Below, in pieces: positions 1-5,801 of a stretch of 5,987 nucleotides of DNA (its first letter is position 1; each line of letters starts with the position of its first letter). The stretch spans positions 1 through 5,987 of the forward strand of contig JAFACY010000112.1 of the NCBI GenBank assembly GCA_023425285.1. The letters are read 5' to 3'. The position numbers and the translations under genes are program-made. Below the pieces are notes generated by a model, which ran no database searches, was not told the DNA's origin, and saw nothing but the letters and a program-made list of their open reading frames with translations. The DNA comes from Bacillota bacterium. Lineage in GTDB: Bacteria > Bacillota > Clostridia > Tissierellales > Sedimentibacteraceae.

Positions 1-10
1 TTTCAATTGT

Positions 11-42
11 TAAAATAATGAGCATGATTATATCATGCTCAT
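11..42 (-). terminator. Rho-independent terminator of the hcp-DUF1858 unit
   Basis: On the minus strand a perfect 10-bp stem (ATGAGCATGA paired with TCATGCTCAT, plus-strand 18-27 with 33-42) encloses a 5-nt loop and is followed by TATTTTA (plus-strand 11-17). It begins 18 nt past the stop codon of the DUF1858 gene, so it most likely ends transcription of the hcp operon. The T-run is short, so termination may be incomplete. Confidence 0.8.
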
Positions 43-60
43 CCTTGTCAGTCATTGCGC

Positions 61-270
61 TTATTGTCCAGAATTTTGAAAATCATTCAATTTCTGAAGT
101 AAATCATCAACGTTAAATCCATGTACCATTGCAGCATCCTCAATGGATTCCATCTGTGATGAAGGGCATCCCAGACAATGCATTCCTGCACTCATCAATA
201 TTTCAGCGAATCCCGGATTTATTTGCAATATTTCACCTATATACATGTCCTTTGTAATTACCTGTGCCAT
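61..270 (-). CDS. DUF1858 hybrid-cluster-protein-associated redox disulfide protein
   Basis: This is a 69-residue cytoplasmic protein of the DUF1858 family (the 'prismane-associated' redox disulfide domain, which often occurs beside or fused to Hcp). The family pattern is visible: an N-terminal strand and helix (residues 3-16, VITKDMYIGEILQ), then 'G-M-H' leading into a C32-x-x-C35 pair (CLGC) at the start of a second helix, then a conserved 'E-S-I-E-D-A' helix and a C-terminal helix. The CxxC is presumed to be a redox-active disulfide or metal ligand; no reaction is established. I start it at the ATG at 268-270 because GGAGG (276-280) lies 5 nt upstream. An upstream in-frame ATG at 310-312 would add 14 residues but has no comparable ribosome site. 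It lies 70 nt behind hcp on the same strand with no terminator between, so it is probably co-transcribed and may deliver electrons to Hcp or act on its cluster (inference). Confidence 0.85.
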   Translation of the reverse strand: MAQVITKDMYIGEILQINPGFAEILMSAGMHCLGCPSSQMESIEDAAMVHGFNVDDLLQKLNDFQNSGQ

Positions 271-340
271 AATAACCTCCTTATTACTAATAACTTGTTT
301 TATCATTTCCATTGTTTAATATTTAATTCACAGGGCATCT

Positions 341-1984
341 TTATCCCAAGAATATTTTCAAATCGTCTTCTACTGTTCCTATACCTGCTATTCCGAAGTT
401 TTTAACCAATACGTCAGCTACATTTGCCGAAAGGAATGCCGGCAATGTCGGTCCTAAGTGAATATTTTTAACTCCCAGATACAGCAGCGCAAGCAATACT
501 ATAACAGCTTTTTGTTCATACCAGGCGATATTGAATGCAAGAGGCAATTCGTTTATATCCTCTAATCCAAAAACTTCCTTCAATTTTAAAGCAATAAGAG
601 CAAGAGAATATGAGTCATTGCATTGTCCTGCATCAAGTACTCTCGGAATTCCTCCGATATCGCCTAATTCAAGCTTGTTGTATTTATATTTAGCGCATCC
701 CGCAGTTAAAATAACCGTATCATTAGGAAGTGCCTTAGCAAAATCTGTATAGTAGTTTCTTGATTTAGCTCTTCCGTCGCAGCCTGCCATAACGAAGAAT
801 TTTTTGATAGCTCCCGATTTAACCGCATCAACAACCTTATCTGCCAATGCAAATACCTGTTCGTGAGCAAATCCGCCGACTATTTCGCCTGTTTCAATTT
901 CTGTAGGTGCAGGGCATTTCTTTGCAAGCTCGATTATTTCAGTAAAGTCTTTTTCTGAACCGATGGTTCCTGCTATGTGCTTGCAGCCCGGATATCCCGC
1001 AGAGCCTGTTGTGAATAATTTGTCCTTGTAGCTGTCTCTCGGAGGCACTATACAGTTTGTTGTCATTAATATAGGCCCGTTGAAGGACTCAAATTCTTCT
1101 TTTTGTTTCCACCACGCATTACCGTAGTTGCCGACTAAATTCTTGTATTTCTTCAGATGCGGATAGTAATGAGCAGGGAGCATTTCAGAGTGAGTATAAA
1201 CATCAACTCCTGTTCCTTCTGTTTGCTTCAGCAACTGTTCTAAATCTCCCAAATCATGTCCGGATACTAATATGCCGGGATTTGTTCCAACGCCTAATTT
1301 TACTTTTGTAATTTCAGGGTTTCCGTATGTGCTTGTGTTTGCTTTATCAAGAAGTGCCATTGCTGATACTCCGGTTTTTCCTGTTTCCAATGTCAGCGAA
1401 ACCAAATCATTTACGCTCAAGCTGTTGTCTAAAAGCTTTGCCAGTGTATCCTGCATGAATGTGTTTACGTCTGCATCGTCATAGCCCAGTACATTTGCAT
1501 GCTTCATATATGCTGACATACCCTTAAGTCCGTAAGTTATAAGCTCTCTCAAGCTTCTCACGTCTTCGTTTTCTGTTGCGAGCACGCCTACCTCAGATAA
1601 ATTTGCTTTAGCTTCAAATTCTGCTTCTGTATCCGCAGTCCATAAAGCTGCTTCTGATAAGCCTGTACCATTATCCAATTTATTTACCAGGTCATTCTTA
1701 ACCTTTAATGTCATTTTGATTCTGTCGTTAAACACGCTGTCGTCAAAGTTTGCATTTGTTATAGTTGTAAACAGGTTCAGAGTTACTAAATGATCAACGT
1801 CTGACGGAACTTCCTTGCCTTCTTTTCTTAATTTTGATGTTACTTCAGACAATCCCTTGGATGCATAAATCAATAAATCCTGTAAGTTTGATGTTTCAGG
1901 TGATTTACCGCAAACGCCTACCTTGGTACAGCCTGTACAGCCAGCCGTCTCCTGACATTGATAACAAAACATTTGATTACTCAT
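341..1984 (-). CDS. hcp: Hybrid cluster protein (hydroxylamine / nitric oxide reductase)
   Basis: This is a full-length 547-residue Hcp (prismane protein). The family reduces hydroxylamine to ammonia in vitro, and in E. coli Hcp has been shown to act as a high-affinity NO reductase; here it would serve nitrosative-stress defence in the cytoplasm. The N-terminal cluster ligands are C7-x2-C10-x8-C19-x5-C25, the short spacing of the class I enzymes of strict anaerobes (as in Desulfovibrio) rather than the enterobacterial C-x2-C-x11-C-x6-C. All hybrid-cluster ligands are present at the expected distances: H243 and E267, C311 (in TTNCIVPP), C402 (AGCDGR), C430 (TAGCAKY), C455 (AGQCND), E490, and K492 (WYEQKAV). 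The start ATG (1982-1984) is preceded by GGAGG (1991-1995) at 6 nt. No hcr reductase gene is beside it; the neighbour downstream is the DUF1858 protein. A Crp/Fnr-type palindrome upstream suggests redox or NO control. I see no missing residue or frameshift. Confidence 0.97.
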   Translation of the reverse strand: MSNQMFCYQCQETAGCTGCTKVGVCGKSPETSNLQDLLIYASKGLSEVTSKLRKEGKEVPSDVDHLVTLNLFTTITNANFDDSVFNDRIKMTLKVKNDLVNKLDNGTGLSEAALWTADTEAEFEAKANLSEVGVLATENEDVRSLRELITYGLKGMSAYMKHANVLGYDDADVNTFMQDTLAKLLDNSLSVNDLVSLTLETGKTGVSAMALLDKANTSTYGNPEITKVKLGVGTNPGILVSGHDLGDLEQLLKQTEGTGVDVYTHSEMLPAHYYPHLKKYKNLVGNYGNAWWKQKEEFESFNGPILMTTNCIVPPRDSYKDKLFTTGSAGYPGCKHIAGTIGSEKDFTEIIELAKKCPAPTEIETGEIVGGFAHEQVFALADKVVDAVKSGAIKKFFVMAGCDGRAKSRNYYTDFAKALPNDTVILTAGCAKYKYNKLELGDIGGIPRVLDAGQCNDSYSLALIALKLKEVFGLEDINELPLAFNIAWYEQKAVIVLLALLYLGVKNIHLGPTLPAFLSANVADVLVKNFGIAGIGTVEDDLKIFLG

Positions 1985-2048
1985 TAACTTCCTCCAAAAT
2001 TTAATTATATTATATTTTAATTTTAAAATTTATCTGTCCTTTACAACC

Positions 2049-2054
2049 ATATTA
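2049..2054 (-). promoter_or_regulatory. Candidate -10 of the hcp promoter
   Basis: Read on the minus strand the hexamer is TAATAT (4 of 6 to TATAAT). It would place transcription start near 2042, about 58 nt before the hcp ATG, and centres the palindrome at 2076-2091 exactly at -41.5. The overlapping TATACT (2056-2061) is closer to consensus but has no suitably spaced -35, so the choice rests on the class II activator geometry. This is inference, not proof. Confidence 0.4.
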
Positions 2055-2075
2055 AAGTATATGTTCATTAATTTC

Positions 2076-2091
2076 TGTAACATTTGTTACA
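2076..2091. promoter_or_regulatory. Crp/Fnr-family operator palindrome upstream of hcp
   Basis: TGTAAC-ATTT-GTTACA is a perfect 6-bp inverted repeat with a 4-nt spacer, the dimensions of a Crp/Fnr-family dimer site. It sits 92-107 nt upstream of the hcp start codon and overlaps the place of a -35 box; there is no good TTGACA there, as expected for activator-dependent class II promoters. In many anaerobes hcp is reported to be controlled by HcpR, a Crp/Fnr-family regulator responding to NO, which makes HcpR the best candidate. The regulator gene is not in this window, and I cannot confirm the species-specific HcpR motif. Confidence 0.7.
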
Positions 2092-2161
2092 TTGTTTAAT
2101 ATTTTACATTTAATTTTTTAATACCCTTATTAATTGACAATAAACATGTATTACAGATTTA

Positions 2162-2190
2162 TTGACATCATATAATATTTAATGTATTGT
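2162..2190 (+). promoter_or_regulatory. Weak candidate promoter for the GNAT gene
   Basis: TTGACA (2162-2167, perfect -35) is followed after 17 nt by TATTGT (2185-2190, 4 of 6 to a -10). Transcription would start near 2197, giving a 40-nt leader. Another TTGACA lies at 2134-2139 with only a poor -10 (TTTATT at 2158-2163). The region is so AT-rich that chance matches are likely, so the assignment is tentative. Confidence 0.35.
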
Positions 2191-2236
2191 TTACTTATAT
2201 TGTATCAAAAATTTTAATGTGCAAGCTGGAGGTACT

Positions 2237-2509
2237 ATGGATTTTAAACATGAAAAAAACAGAATCTATATTGAAAATGAAGATGGTAATTGTATAGCTG
2301 AGGTTACATTCCCAGAGGTGTCAGGCGATAAGGTTAACGTAAATCATACATATGTCGATCGTTCTCTGAGAGGTCAGGGTGTTGCAGATAAGCTTATGAC
2401 TGCCTTAGCCTTAGATTTGAGAAAAAGCAATAAAAAAGCAACGGCAACCTGCTCTTATGCAGTTGACTGGTTTGAAAAGCATCCGGATTTTGAGGATGTA
2501 TATAAGTAG
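2237..2509 (+). CDS. YjdJ-type small GNAT-fold N-acetyltransferase
   Basis: This is a 90-residue single-domain protein of the compact GCN5-related acetyltransferase group (YjdJ-like, Acetyltransf_CG). It opens with a beta-hairpin (FKHEKNRIYIENEDG), followed by strand 'AEVTFPE', the substrate-side 'VNHTYVDRSLRGQGVA' segment and the 'CSYAVDWFEKHPDF' C-terminus. The R-G-Q-G-V-A stretch (about residues 51-56) is the acetyl-CoA pyrophosphate-binding loop (Q/RxxGxG/A). The cysteine in the C-S-Y-A motif is typical of this subgroup and has been proposed to take part in catalysis. Substrate is unknown. I start at the ATG at 2237, because GGAGG (2228-2232) lies 4 nt before it; the in-frame GTG at 2219 lies upstream of that site and would translate it. 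The gene is divergent from hcp and separated from the downstream operon by its own promoter and leader, so it looks monocistronic. Confidence 0.85.
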   Translation: MDFKHEKNRIYIENEDGNCIAEVTFPEVSGDKVNVNHTYVDRSLRGQGVADKLMTALALDLRKSNKKATATCSYAVDWFEKHPDFEDVYK

Positions 2510-2510
2510 A

Positions 2511-2537
2511 CGACCCAAATCTTCTGATTTGGTGTCG
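2511..2537 (+). terminator. Hairpin after the GNAT gene, possible terminator without a T-run
   Basis: Two nucleotides from the stop codon, CGACCCAAATC (2511-2521) pairs with GATTTGGTGTCG (2526-2537) to give an 11-bp stem with a single bulged T at 2533 and a TTCT loop. No T-run follows, the next bases being GTCACTTATG, so it is not a canonical intrinsic terminator. It may stabilise the mRNA 3' end, terminate weakly, or be a remnant. The rest of 2538-2584 holds only an A/T-rich stretch before the next promoter. Confidence 0.5.
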
Positions 2538-2562
2538 GTCACTTATGCTGTAAGCGCAAATA

Positions 2563-2613
2563 GAAAAAATTTTTAAAAAAATTCTTTACAAAACAATTTA
2601 TATGTGGTATCTT
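2563..2613 (+). promoter_or_regulatory. Extended -10 promoter with upstream A/T tract for the T-box operon
   Basis: TTTACA (2585-2590, 5 of 6 to TTGACA), a 17-nt spacer and TATCTT (2608-2613) preceded by TGG, an extended -10 TGn, form a plausible housekeeping promoter. Immediately upstream, 2563-2584 is almost pure A/T with phased A and T runs, resembling an UP element. Transcription would start near 2620, shortly before the T-box stem I. Confidence 0.65.
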
Positions 2614-2639
2614 ATGTAAAAGTCAAGATTAAACACAGG

Positions 2640-2906
2640 CTATGACGAGAAATAGTAGGTATATGATTTCTTTTCAGAGAGTGCATGGTTGGTGAAAATG
2701 CATAAAAAATCTATATTGAACACATCTTTGAGCTGATTGATGAACCCCGCAGGGAAGTAGTCCAATTCGGATTCTCGCACCCGTTACAGTGCAAAAGTAT
2801 GACAGTACTTTATGAGTTTGATGTCGTGAGGCATCAATAAAAAGAGGTGGAACCACGTGATTAATACTCTCGTCCTCTAAGGAAGCTTAGATGACGGGAG
2901 TTTTTT
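2640..2906 (+). ncRNA. T-box leader (tRNA-sensing riboswitch), specifier CAC (His) most likely
   Basis: A complete T-box. In stem I the S-turn bases AGTA (2654-2657) face GAA (2718-2720), closed by GGTATA (2658-2663) pairing with TATATT (2712-2717). The apical GGTTGGTGAAA element sits in a TGCAT/ATGCA stem (2682-2702). The trinucleotide directly after GAA, before a conserved A, is CAC at 2721-2723, the His specifier. A stem III hairpin GCAC/GTGC encloses CCGTTACA. The T-box itself, AGAGGTGGAACCACG (2843-2857), gives an exact antiterminator: AGAGG (2843-2847) with CCTCT (2874-2878), a 7-nt bulge TGGAACC (2848-2854), and ACG (2855-2857) with CGT (2871-2873). Uncharged tRNA bound at TGGA (2848-2851) would block the downstream terminator and switch the transporter on. 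The base A2851 expects a U73 tRNA, which does not fit a usual tRNA-His (C73); see findings. Confidence 0.93.
2866..2906 (+). terminator. T-box attenuator terminator
   Basis: ACTCTCGTC (2866-2874) pairs with GACGGGAGT (2893-2901) with one T-G wobble. After a C/T mismatch the stem continues with TCTAAG (2876-2881) and CTTAGA (2886-2891) around a GAAG loop. A run of six Ts follows (2901-2906). Its 5' arm shares bases 2871-2878 with the antiterminator, so the two structures exclude each other. It stands 30 nt before the first transporter gene. Confidence 0.95.
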
Positions 2907-2935
2907 AATTATATTAAAATCAAAAGGAGAAAAAA

Positions 2936-3733
2936 ATGAAAACAATATTTAAAACATTCAGATTAATAGCATTAATTGCACTTATAGCAGCTTTAGCCGT
3001 AGGATGCGCAAACGGAGAACAACCGGCAGGTAATGGAAATCAGCCCGAAAAGCAAAAATTAGTTATGGGTCTGGATGATACATTTGCACCCATGGGATTC
3101 AGGGATGAAAAGGGAGAGCTCATTGGCTTTGATATCGACCTGGCAAACGAGGTTGCAAAAAGAATGGATGTAACAATGGAGTTCCAGCCTATTGACTGGA
3201 CTATGAAGGAAACAGAATTGAACTCAGGCAATATTGACTTGATATGGAACGGCTACACCGTTACCGATTCACGAAAAGAAAAAGTAAACTTTTCGACAAC
3301 CTATCTGGAAAACAGCCAGATTATAGTTACTCTCGCAAACTCGGAAGTGAACACAAAGGCTGATCTGGCAGGAAAAAATGTTGCTGTTCAGGCGGAATCA
3401 AGCGCATTGGATGCAGTTAATGCAGAACCCGATTTTGTGGCATCTGTAAATGAAGTGGTTGAATTTTCAACAAATAATGAAGCGTTCATGGATCTTGAGG
3501 CAGGCAGGTCAAGTGCAATCGTAGTTGATGAGGTTCTGGCAAGATACTATATGAAGCAAAACGGTCAGGAAAAGTACAAGGTTCTTGAAGAAAATTTCGG
3601 TGATGAAGAATATGCTGTGGGTGTAAGAAAGGCAGACACTGAATTGCTGAATAGTATCAACAAGGCTTTTGAAGACATGGACAAGGACGGAACCTACGAA
3701 ACAATATATGCAAAATGGTTTTCTGAAAATTAA
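2936..3733 (+). CDS. Amino acid ABC transporter substrate-binding lipoprotein
   Basis: This 265-residue solute-binding protein belongs to the polar amino acid family (SBP family 3; HisJ, GlnH and cystine-binding relatives). Residues 1-23 form a lipoprotein signal (K/R-rich start, then hydrophobic L/I/A core) ending in the lipobox AVG-C24, so the mature protein would be anchored outside the membrane by Cys24. A short Gly/Asn/Gln linker follows, then the two-lobe domain starting 'KLVMGLDDTFAPMGF', with 'GFDIDLANEVAKRM' and 'WNGYTVTDSRKEKVNFS', the usual family-3 signature. The middle segment 'DLAGKNVAVQAESSA' and the Asp of 'AIVVDEVLARYYM' are the typical ligand-contacting parts. The ATG follows GGAG (2926-2929) by 6 nt. 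It is the first gene behind the T-box, which argues for histidine (or, less likely, threonine) as ligand; the protein sequence alone does not settle it. Confidence 0.92.
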   Translation: MKTIFKTFRLIALIALIAALAVGCANGEQPAGNGNQPEKQKLVMGLDDTFAPMGFRDEKGELIGFDIDLANEVAKRMDVTMEFQPIDWTMKETELNSGNIDLIWNGYTVTDSRKEKVNFSTTYLENSQIIVTLANSEVNTKADLAGKNVAVQAESSALDAVNAEPDFVASVNEVVEFSTNNEAFMDLEAGRSSAIVVDEVLARYYMKQNGQEKYKVLEENFGDEEYAVGVRKADTELLNSINKAFEDMDKDGTYETIYAKWFSEN

Positions 3734-3754
3734 TTGAAAGGTCTGTGAGGAAAT

Positions 3755-4411
3755 ATGGAATCTAAAGTTCTGGAAATGCTTGTACCAATGACTTTAAGCG
3801 GATTGGAGACTACCCTGACGGTGTTTGTTATAACCCTGGCAGTTTCTCTTCCCCTGTCGGTTATCGTTGCAAGGATGAGATTGTCCAACAATAAGTTAAT
3901 ATCGAATTTAACAGGAGCTTACATTTATGTAATGAGGGGAACTCCGCTTTTATTGCAGCTTATGTTTATATTCTTTGGTTTCTTTTATGTTCCTTACATC
4001 GGGTTTGCATTGAGCAGAAGCCAGGCAATTTATACTGCCTTCATACTGAATTACACGGCGTACTTCGCAGAAATTTTCAGAGGCGGAATCAATTCCATAG
4101 ATGTGGGGCAGTTTGAAGCTGCACAGGTACTGGCACTGAGCAAGGTACACACATTTGTAAAAATTATACTGCCTCAGGTTATAAAGAACGTCCTGCCCTC
4201 TGTGGGCAATGAAGTTATTACCTTGGTGAAGGACACATCATTGGTGTATATACTGGGAGCATCCGATGTCCTGAAGGCAGCTAAATCCGTATCAAATGCA
4301 TACTCCACCTTCAGTCCCTACATATATATAGGGATAGTATACCTGCTGCTGATAGCGGTACTTACCAAGCTGCTGAGCAGAGTTGAAAAAAAATTCGACT
4401 ACTACAGATAG
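3755..4411 (+). CDS. Polar amino acid ABC transporter permease (HisM/GlnP type)
   Basis: This 218-residue inner-membrane permease is of normal length for the HEQRo/HisMQ family. Hydrophobic segments lie at about residues 17-38, 55-80, 88-108, 145-170 and 188-206. Family hallmarks are 'GLETTLTVF' near the N-terminus, 'RGTPLLLQLMF' (61-71), and the cytoplasmic EAA loop beginning E121-A-A and ending I-L-P (138-140), which docks on the ATPase. In that loop the usually invariant glycine is Ala127 (EAAQVLALS instead of EAAxxLGxS). Only one permease gene is present, so it would act as a homodimer. It starts 21 nt after the binding-protein stop, with GAGG (3747-3750) 4 nt before the ATG, in the same T-box-controlled operon. 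Confidence 0.93.
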   Translation: MESKVLEMLVPMTLSGLETTLTVFVITLAVSLPLSVIVARMRLSNNKLISNLTGAYIYVMRGTPLLLQLMFIFFGFFYVPYIGFALSRSQAIYTAFILNYTAYFAEIFRGGINSIDVGQFEAAQVLALSKVHTFVKIILPQVIKNVLPSVGNEVITLVKDTSLVYILGASDVLKAAKSVSNAYSTFSPYIYIGIVYLLLIAVLTKLLSRVEKKFDYYR

Positions 4412-4419
4412 GAGATATT

Positions 4420-5109
4420 ATGGTATTACAAGTAAATAATCTAAGCAAGCGCTTCAACAAAGAAACAGTGTTTGATAATATTTCCTTTTCTGTAAACAAG
4501 GGTGAAATAGCATGTATCCGAGGTAAATCCGGGGAAGGAAAAACAACACTGCTGAGATGCATCAATAATTTAGAGTTTCCTGACAAGGGCTCCATAAAAA
4601 TCAATGATATGTACCTGTGCAGGGAAGAAGGCAATACGGTTAAATTTGCTTCAAAAGATGATCTGCTGCGCATAAGACAGGAAATCGGTCTGGTTTTTCA
4701 GAGCTTCAATCTCTTTCCTCACATGAGCGTAATTGAAAATCTCATGGAAGCACCTCTTTTCCTGAAAAAAGACAGCAGGGATAAAATTATACAGCGTGCC
4801 AAGGAATTGTTAACCCAATTAGAGCTCAGCGGTAAGGAAGACTCCTATCCATACCAGCTGTCCGGCGGTCAGAAGCAAAGAGTTGCCATTGCCAGAGCAT
4901 GTATGCTGAATCCTTCCATACTTTGCTTTGACGAACCAACCTCAGCCCTGGATGAAAGTACAAGGGATCAGATATCAAAAATTATACGCGATTTGTCCAA
5001 AACGGGAATTGCCATAATAATAGTAACTCACGACAATGCCTTTGCGGATGAAATAGCAGATAAAATTATAACCTTGTCGGAAGGAAGTATAATAATAGAG
5101 GAACGATAG
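4420..5109 (+). CDS. Polar amino acid ABC transporter ATPase (HisP/GlnQ type)
   Basis: This 229-residue ATP-binding subunit would energise uptake by the preceding permease. All ABC motifs are intact: Walker A GKSGEGKT (35-42), Q-loop Q94 in VFQSFNLFPH (92-101, the hallmark of the polar amino acid subfamily), signature LSGGQ (147-151), Walker B ILCFDEP with D171 and E172, D-loop SALD (175-178) and switch H204. The protein ends soon after 'ITLSEGSIIIEE', a little shorter than the common 240-residue form. The Shine-Dalgarno AGGAG (4410-4414) overlaps the permease TAG stop, and only 8 nt separate the genes, so translation is probably coupled. It is the last gene of the operon; a strong terminator follows. 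Confidence 0.95.
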   Translation: MVLQVNNLSKRFNKETVFDNISFSVNKGEIACIRGKSGEGKTTLLRCINNLEFPDKGSIKINDMYLCREEGNTVKFASKDDLLRIRQEIGLVFQSFNLFPHMSVIENLMEAPLFLKKDSRDKIIQRAKELLTQLELSGKEDSYPYQLSGGQKQRVAIARACMLNPSILCFDEPTSALDESTRDQISKIIRDLSKTGIAIIIVTHDNAFADEIADKIITLSEGSIIIEER

Positions 5110-5173
5110 GAGAACAATTGTTAAAGGGATGCTTTCGCATCCCTTGTTTTTATCTATCGTTCTCCAATTGTTC
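5101..5173. repeat. Two interleaved 9-bp inverted repeats flanking the terminator
   Basis: GAACGATAG (5101-5109) is the reverse complement of CTATCGTTC (5154-5162), and GAACAATTG (5112-5120) is the reverse complement of CAATTGTTC (5165-5173). The two left arms and two right arms are in the same order, so the pairs cross rather than nest around the terminator hairpin. The first arm contains the ATPase stop codon. The function is unknown. Confidence 0.75.
5124..5151 (+). terminator. Rho-independent terminator of the transporter operon
   Basis: AAGGGATGC (5124-5132) pairs perfectly with GCATCCCTT (5137-5145) around a TTTC loop, followed by GTTTTTAT. It lies 14 nt after the ATPase stop. On the opposite strand the hairpin is followed by TTTAACAATTG, a poorer T-run, so it may also slow or stop transcription from the convergent peroxidase gene. 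Confidence 0.93.
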
Positions 5174-5185
5174 AGCTATTGTTTC

Positions 5186-5767
5186 TTATAAGCATCCGTT
5201 TGAAAAATCAGGATGACATATTATTTCAATCTCATCATCTCTAAGCAGCTTGATTATATGCTGTTCAATTTCTTCGGGTGTAACGTTCGGAGCAAATCTT
5301 GCCACTATATTGCCGCCTTTATCAACCAAAAACTTAGTGAAATTCCATCTGATATCATTTGGCTCCAGACCCGGTGTGTATTGCTTTAACTTTTCATATA
5401 ACTCCACAGTTTCCTTGTTTCTGTATTCCTCTGCCTGAGTTTTCAGATATTTATACAGAGGCTCTTCATTTTCTCCGTTTACATCTATTTTAGAAAATTG
5501 CTTGAATGCAACACCAAAGTTCAATTTGCAAAAACCAACTATTTCCTCATTAGTTCCAGGTGCCTGCTCTAAAAATTGATTGCTGGGGAAATCCAATATT
5601 TCAAATCCTTCAGGCTGAAATTTATCATACAGCTTTTGCAATCCGTCATACTGAGGAGTGAAGCCGCATCCTGTAGCTCCGTTAACTATCAATAATACTT
5701 TTCCTTTATAATCTGATAAAGATACATCTTTATATTCTGCATCCTTTACGACAAAATCATATAACAT
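5186..5767 (-). CDS. Glutathione peroxidase family protein (probably thioredoxin-dependent)
   Basis: This 193-residue thioredoxin-fold peroxidase would reduce hydroperoxides in the cytoplasm. The catalytic site is C34 in NGATGCGFTPQY, encoded by TGC and therefore cysteine, not selenocysteine. The rest of the catalytic tetrad is Q64 in the FPSNQF motif (60-65) and W141-N142 in WNFTKFLVDKGG. C80 in 'GFCKLNFGV' stands where the resolving cysteine of thioredoxin-dependent members lies, which suggests thioredoxin rather than glutathione as reductant. The domain proper ends near residue 176; a charged tail with C184 and C192 (CHPDFSNGC) makes it longer than the common 160-180 residues. The ATG at 5765-5767 is preceded by GGAGG (5773-5777) at 5 nt. 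It stands alone, convergent with the transporter operon and divergent from the gene at the right edge. Confidence 0.94.
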   Translation of the reverse strand: MLYDFVVKDAEYKDVSLSDYKGKVLLIVNGATGCGFTPQYDGLQKLYDKFQPEGFEILDFPSNQFLEQAPGTNEEIVGFCKLNFGVAFKQFSKIDVNGENEEPLYKYLKTQAEEYRNKETVELYEKLKQYTPGLEPNDIRWNFTKFLVDKGGNIVARFAPNVTPEEIEQHIIKLLRDDEIEIICHPDFSNGCL

Positions 5768-5801
5768 AAGTTCCTCCTATTTTAAAAAATTATTTGTACT
5801 T

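Noticed and set aside
4..14. CAATTGTTAAA shared with 5115-5125, both beside terminator hairpins
   Set aside because: An 11-nt AT-rich match containing a palindromic hexamer is plausible by chance, and the hairpins beside it are unrelated and of opposite functional orientation.
271..312. 14-residue N-terminal extension of the DUF1858 protein
   Set aside because: The GGAGG site at 276-280 fits the internal ATG at 268-270, and the family domain starts right after it.
2134..2167. Two TTGACA boxes 28 nt apart as tandem promoters or a repeat
   Set aside because: Only the second has a passable -10 at 17 nt; the sequence between shows no further repetition.
2219..2236. GTG start six codons upstream for the GNAT gene
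   Set aside because: The GGAGG at 2228-2232 serves the ATG at 2237, and nothing suitable precedes the GTG.
2674..2856. 60-codon minus-strand open frame inside the leader
   Set aside because: It lies wholly within the T-box RNA on the opposite strand, its sequence is dictated by conserved RNA elements, and the peptide has no recognisable domain.
4362..4673. 103-codon minus-strand open frame
   Set aside because: It is antisense to the end of the permease and the start of the ATPase, both of which carry intact family motifs, and it has no ribosome site or domain.
5663..5668. Selenocysteine at the peroxidase active site, as in some anaerobe homologues
   Set aside because: The active-site codon reads TGC on the minus strand and the frame is continuous, so it is an ordinary cysteine enzyme.
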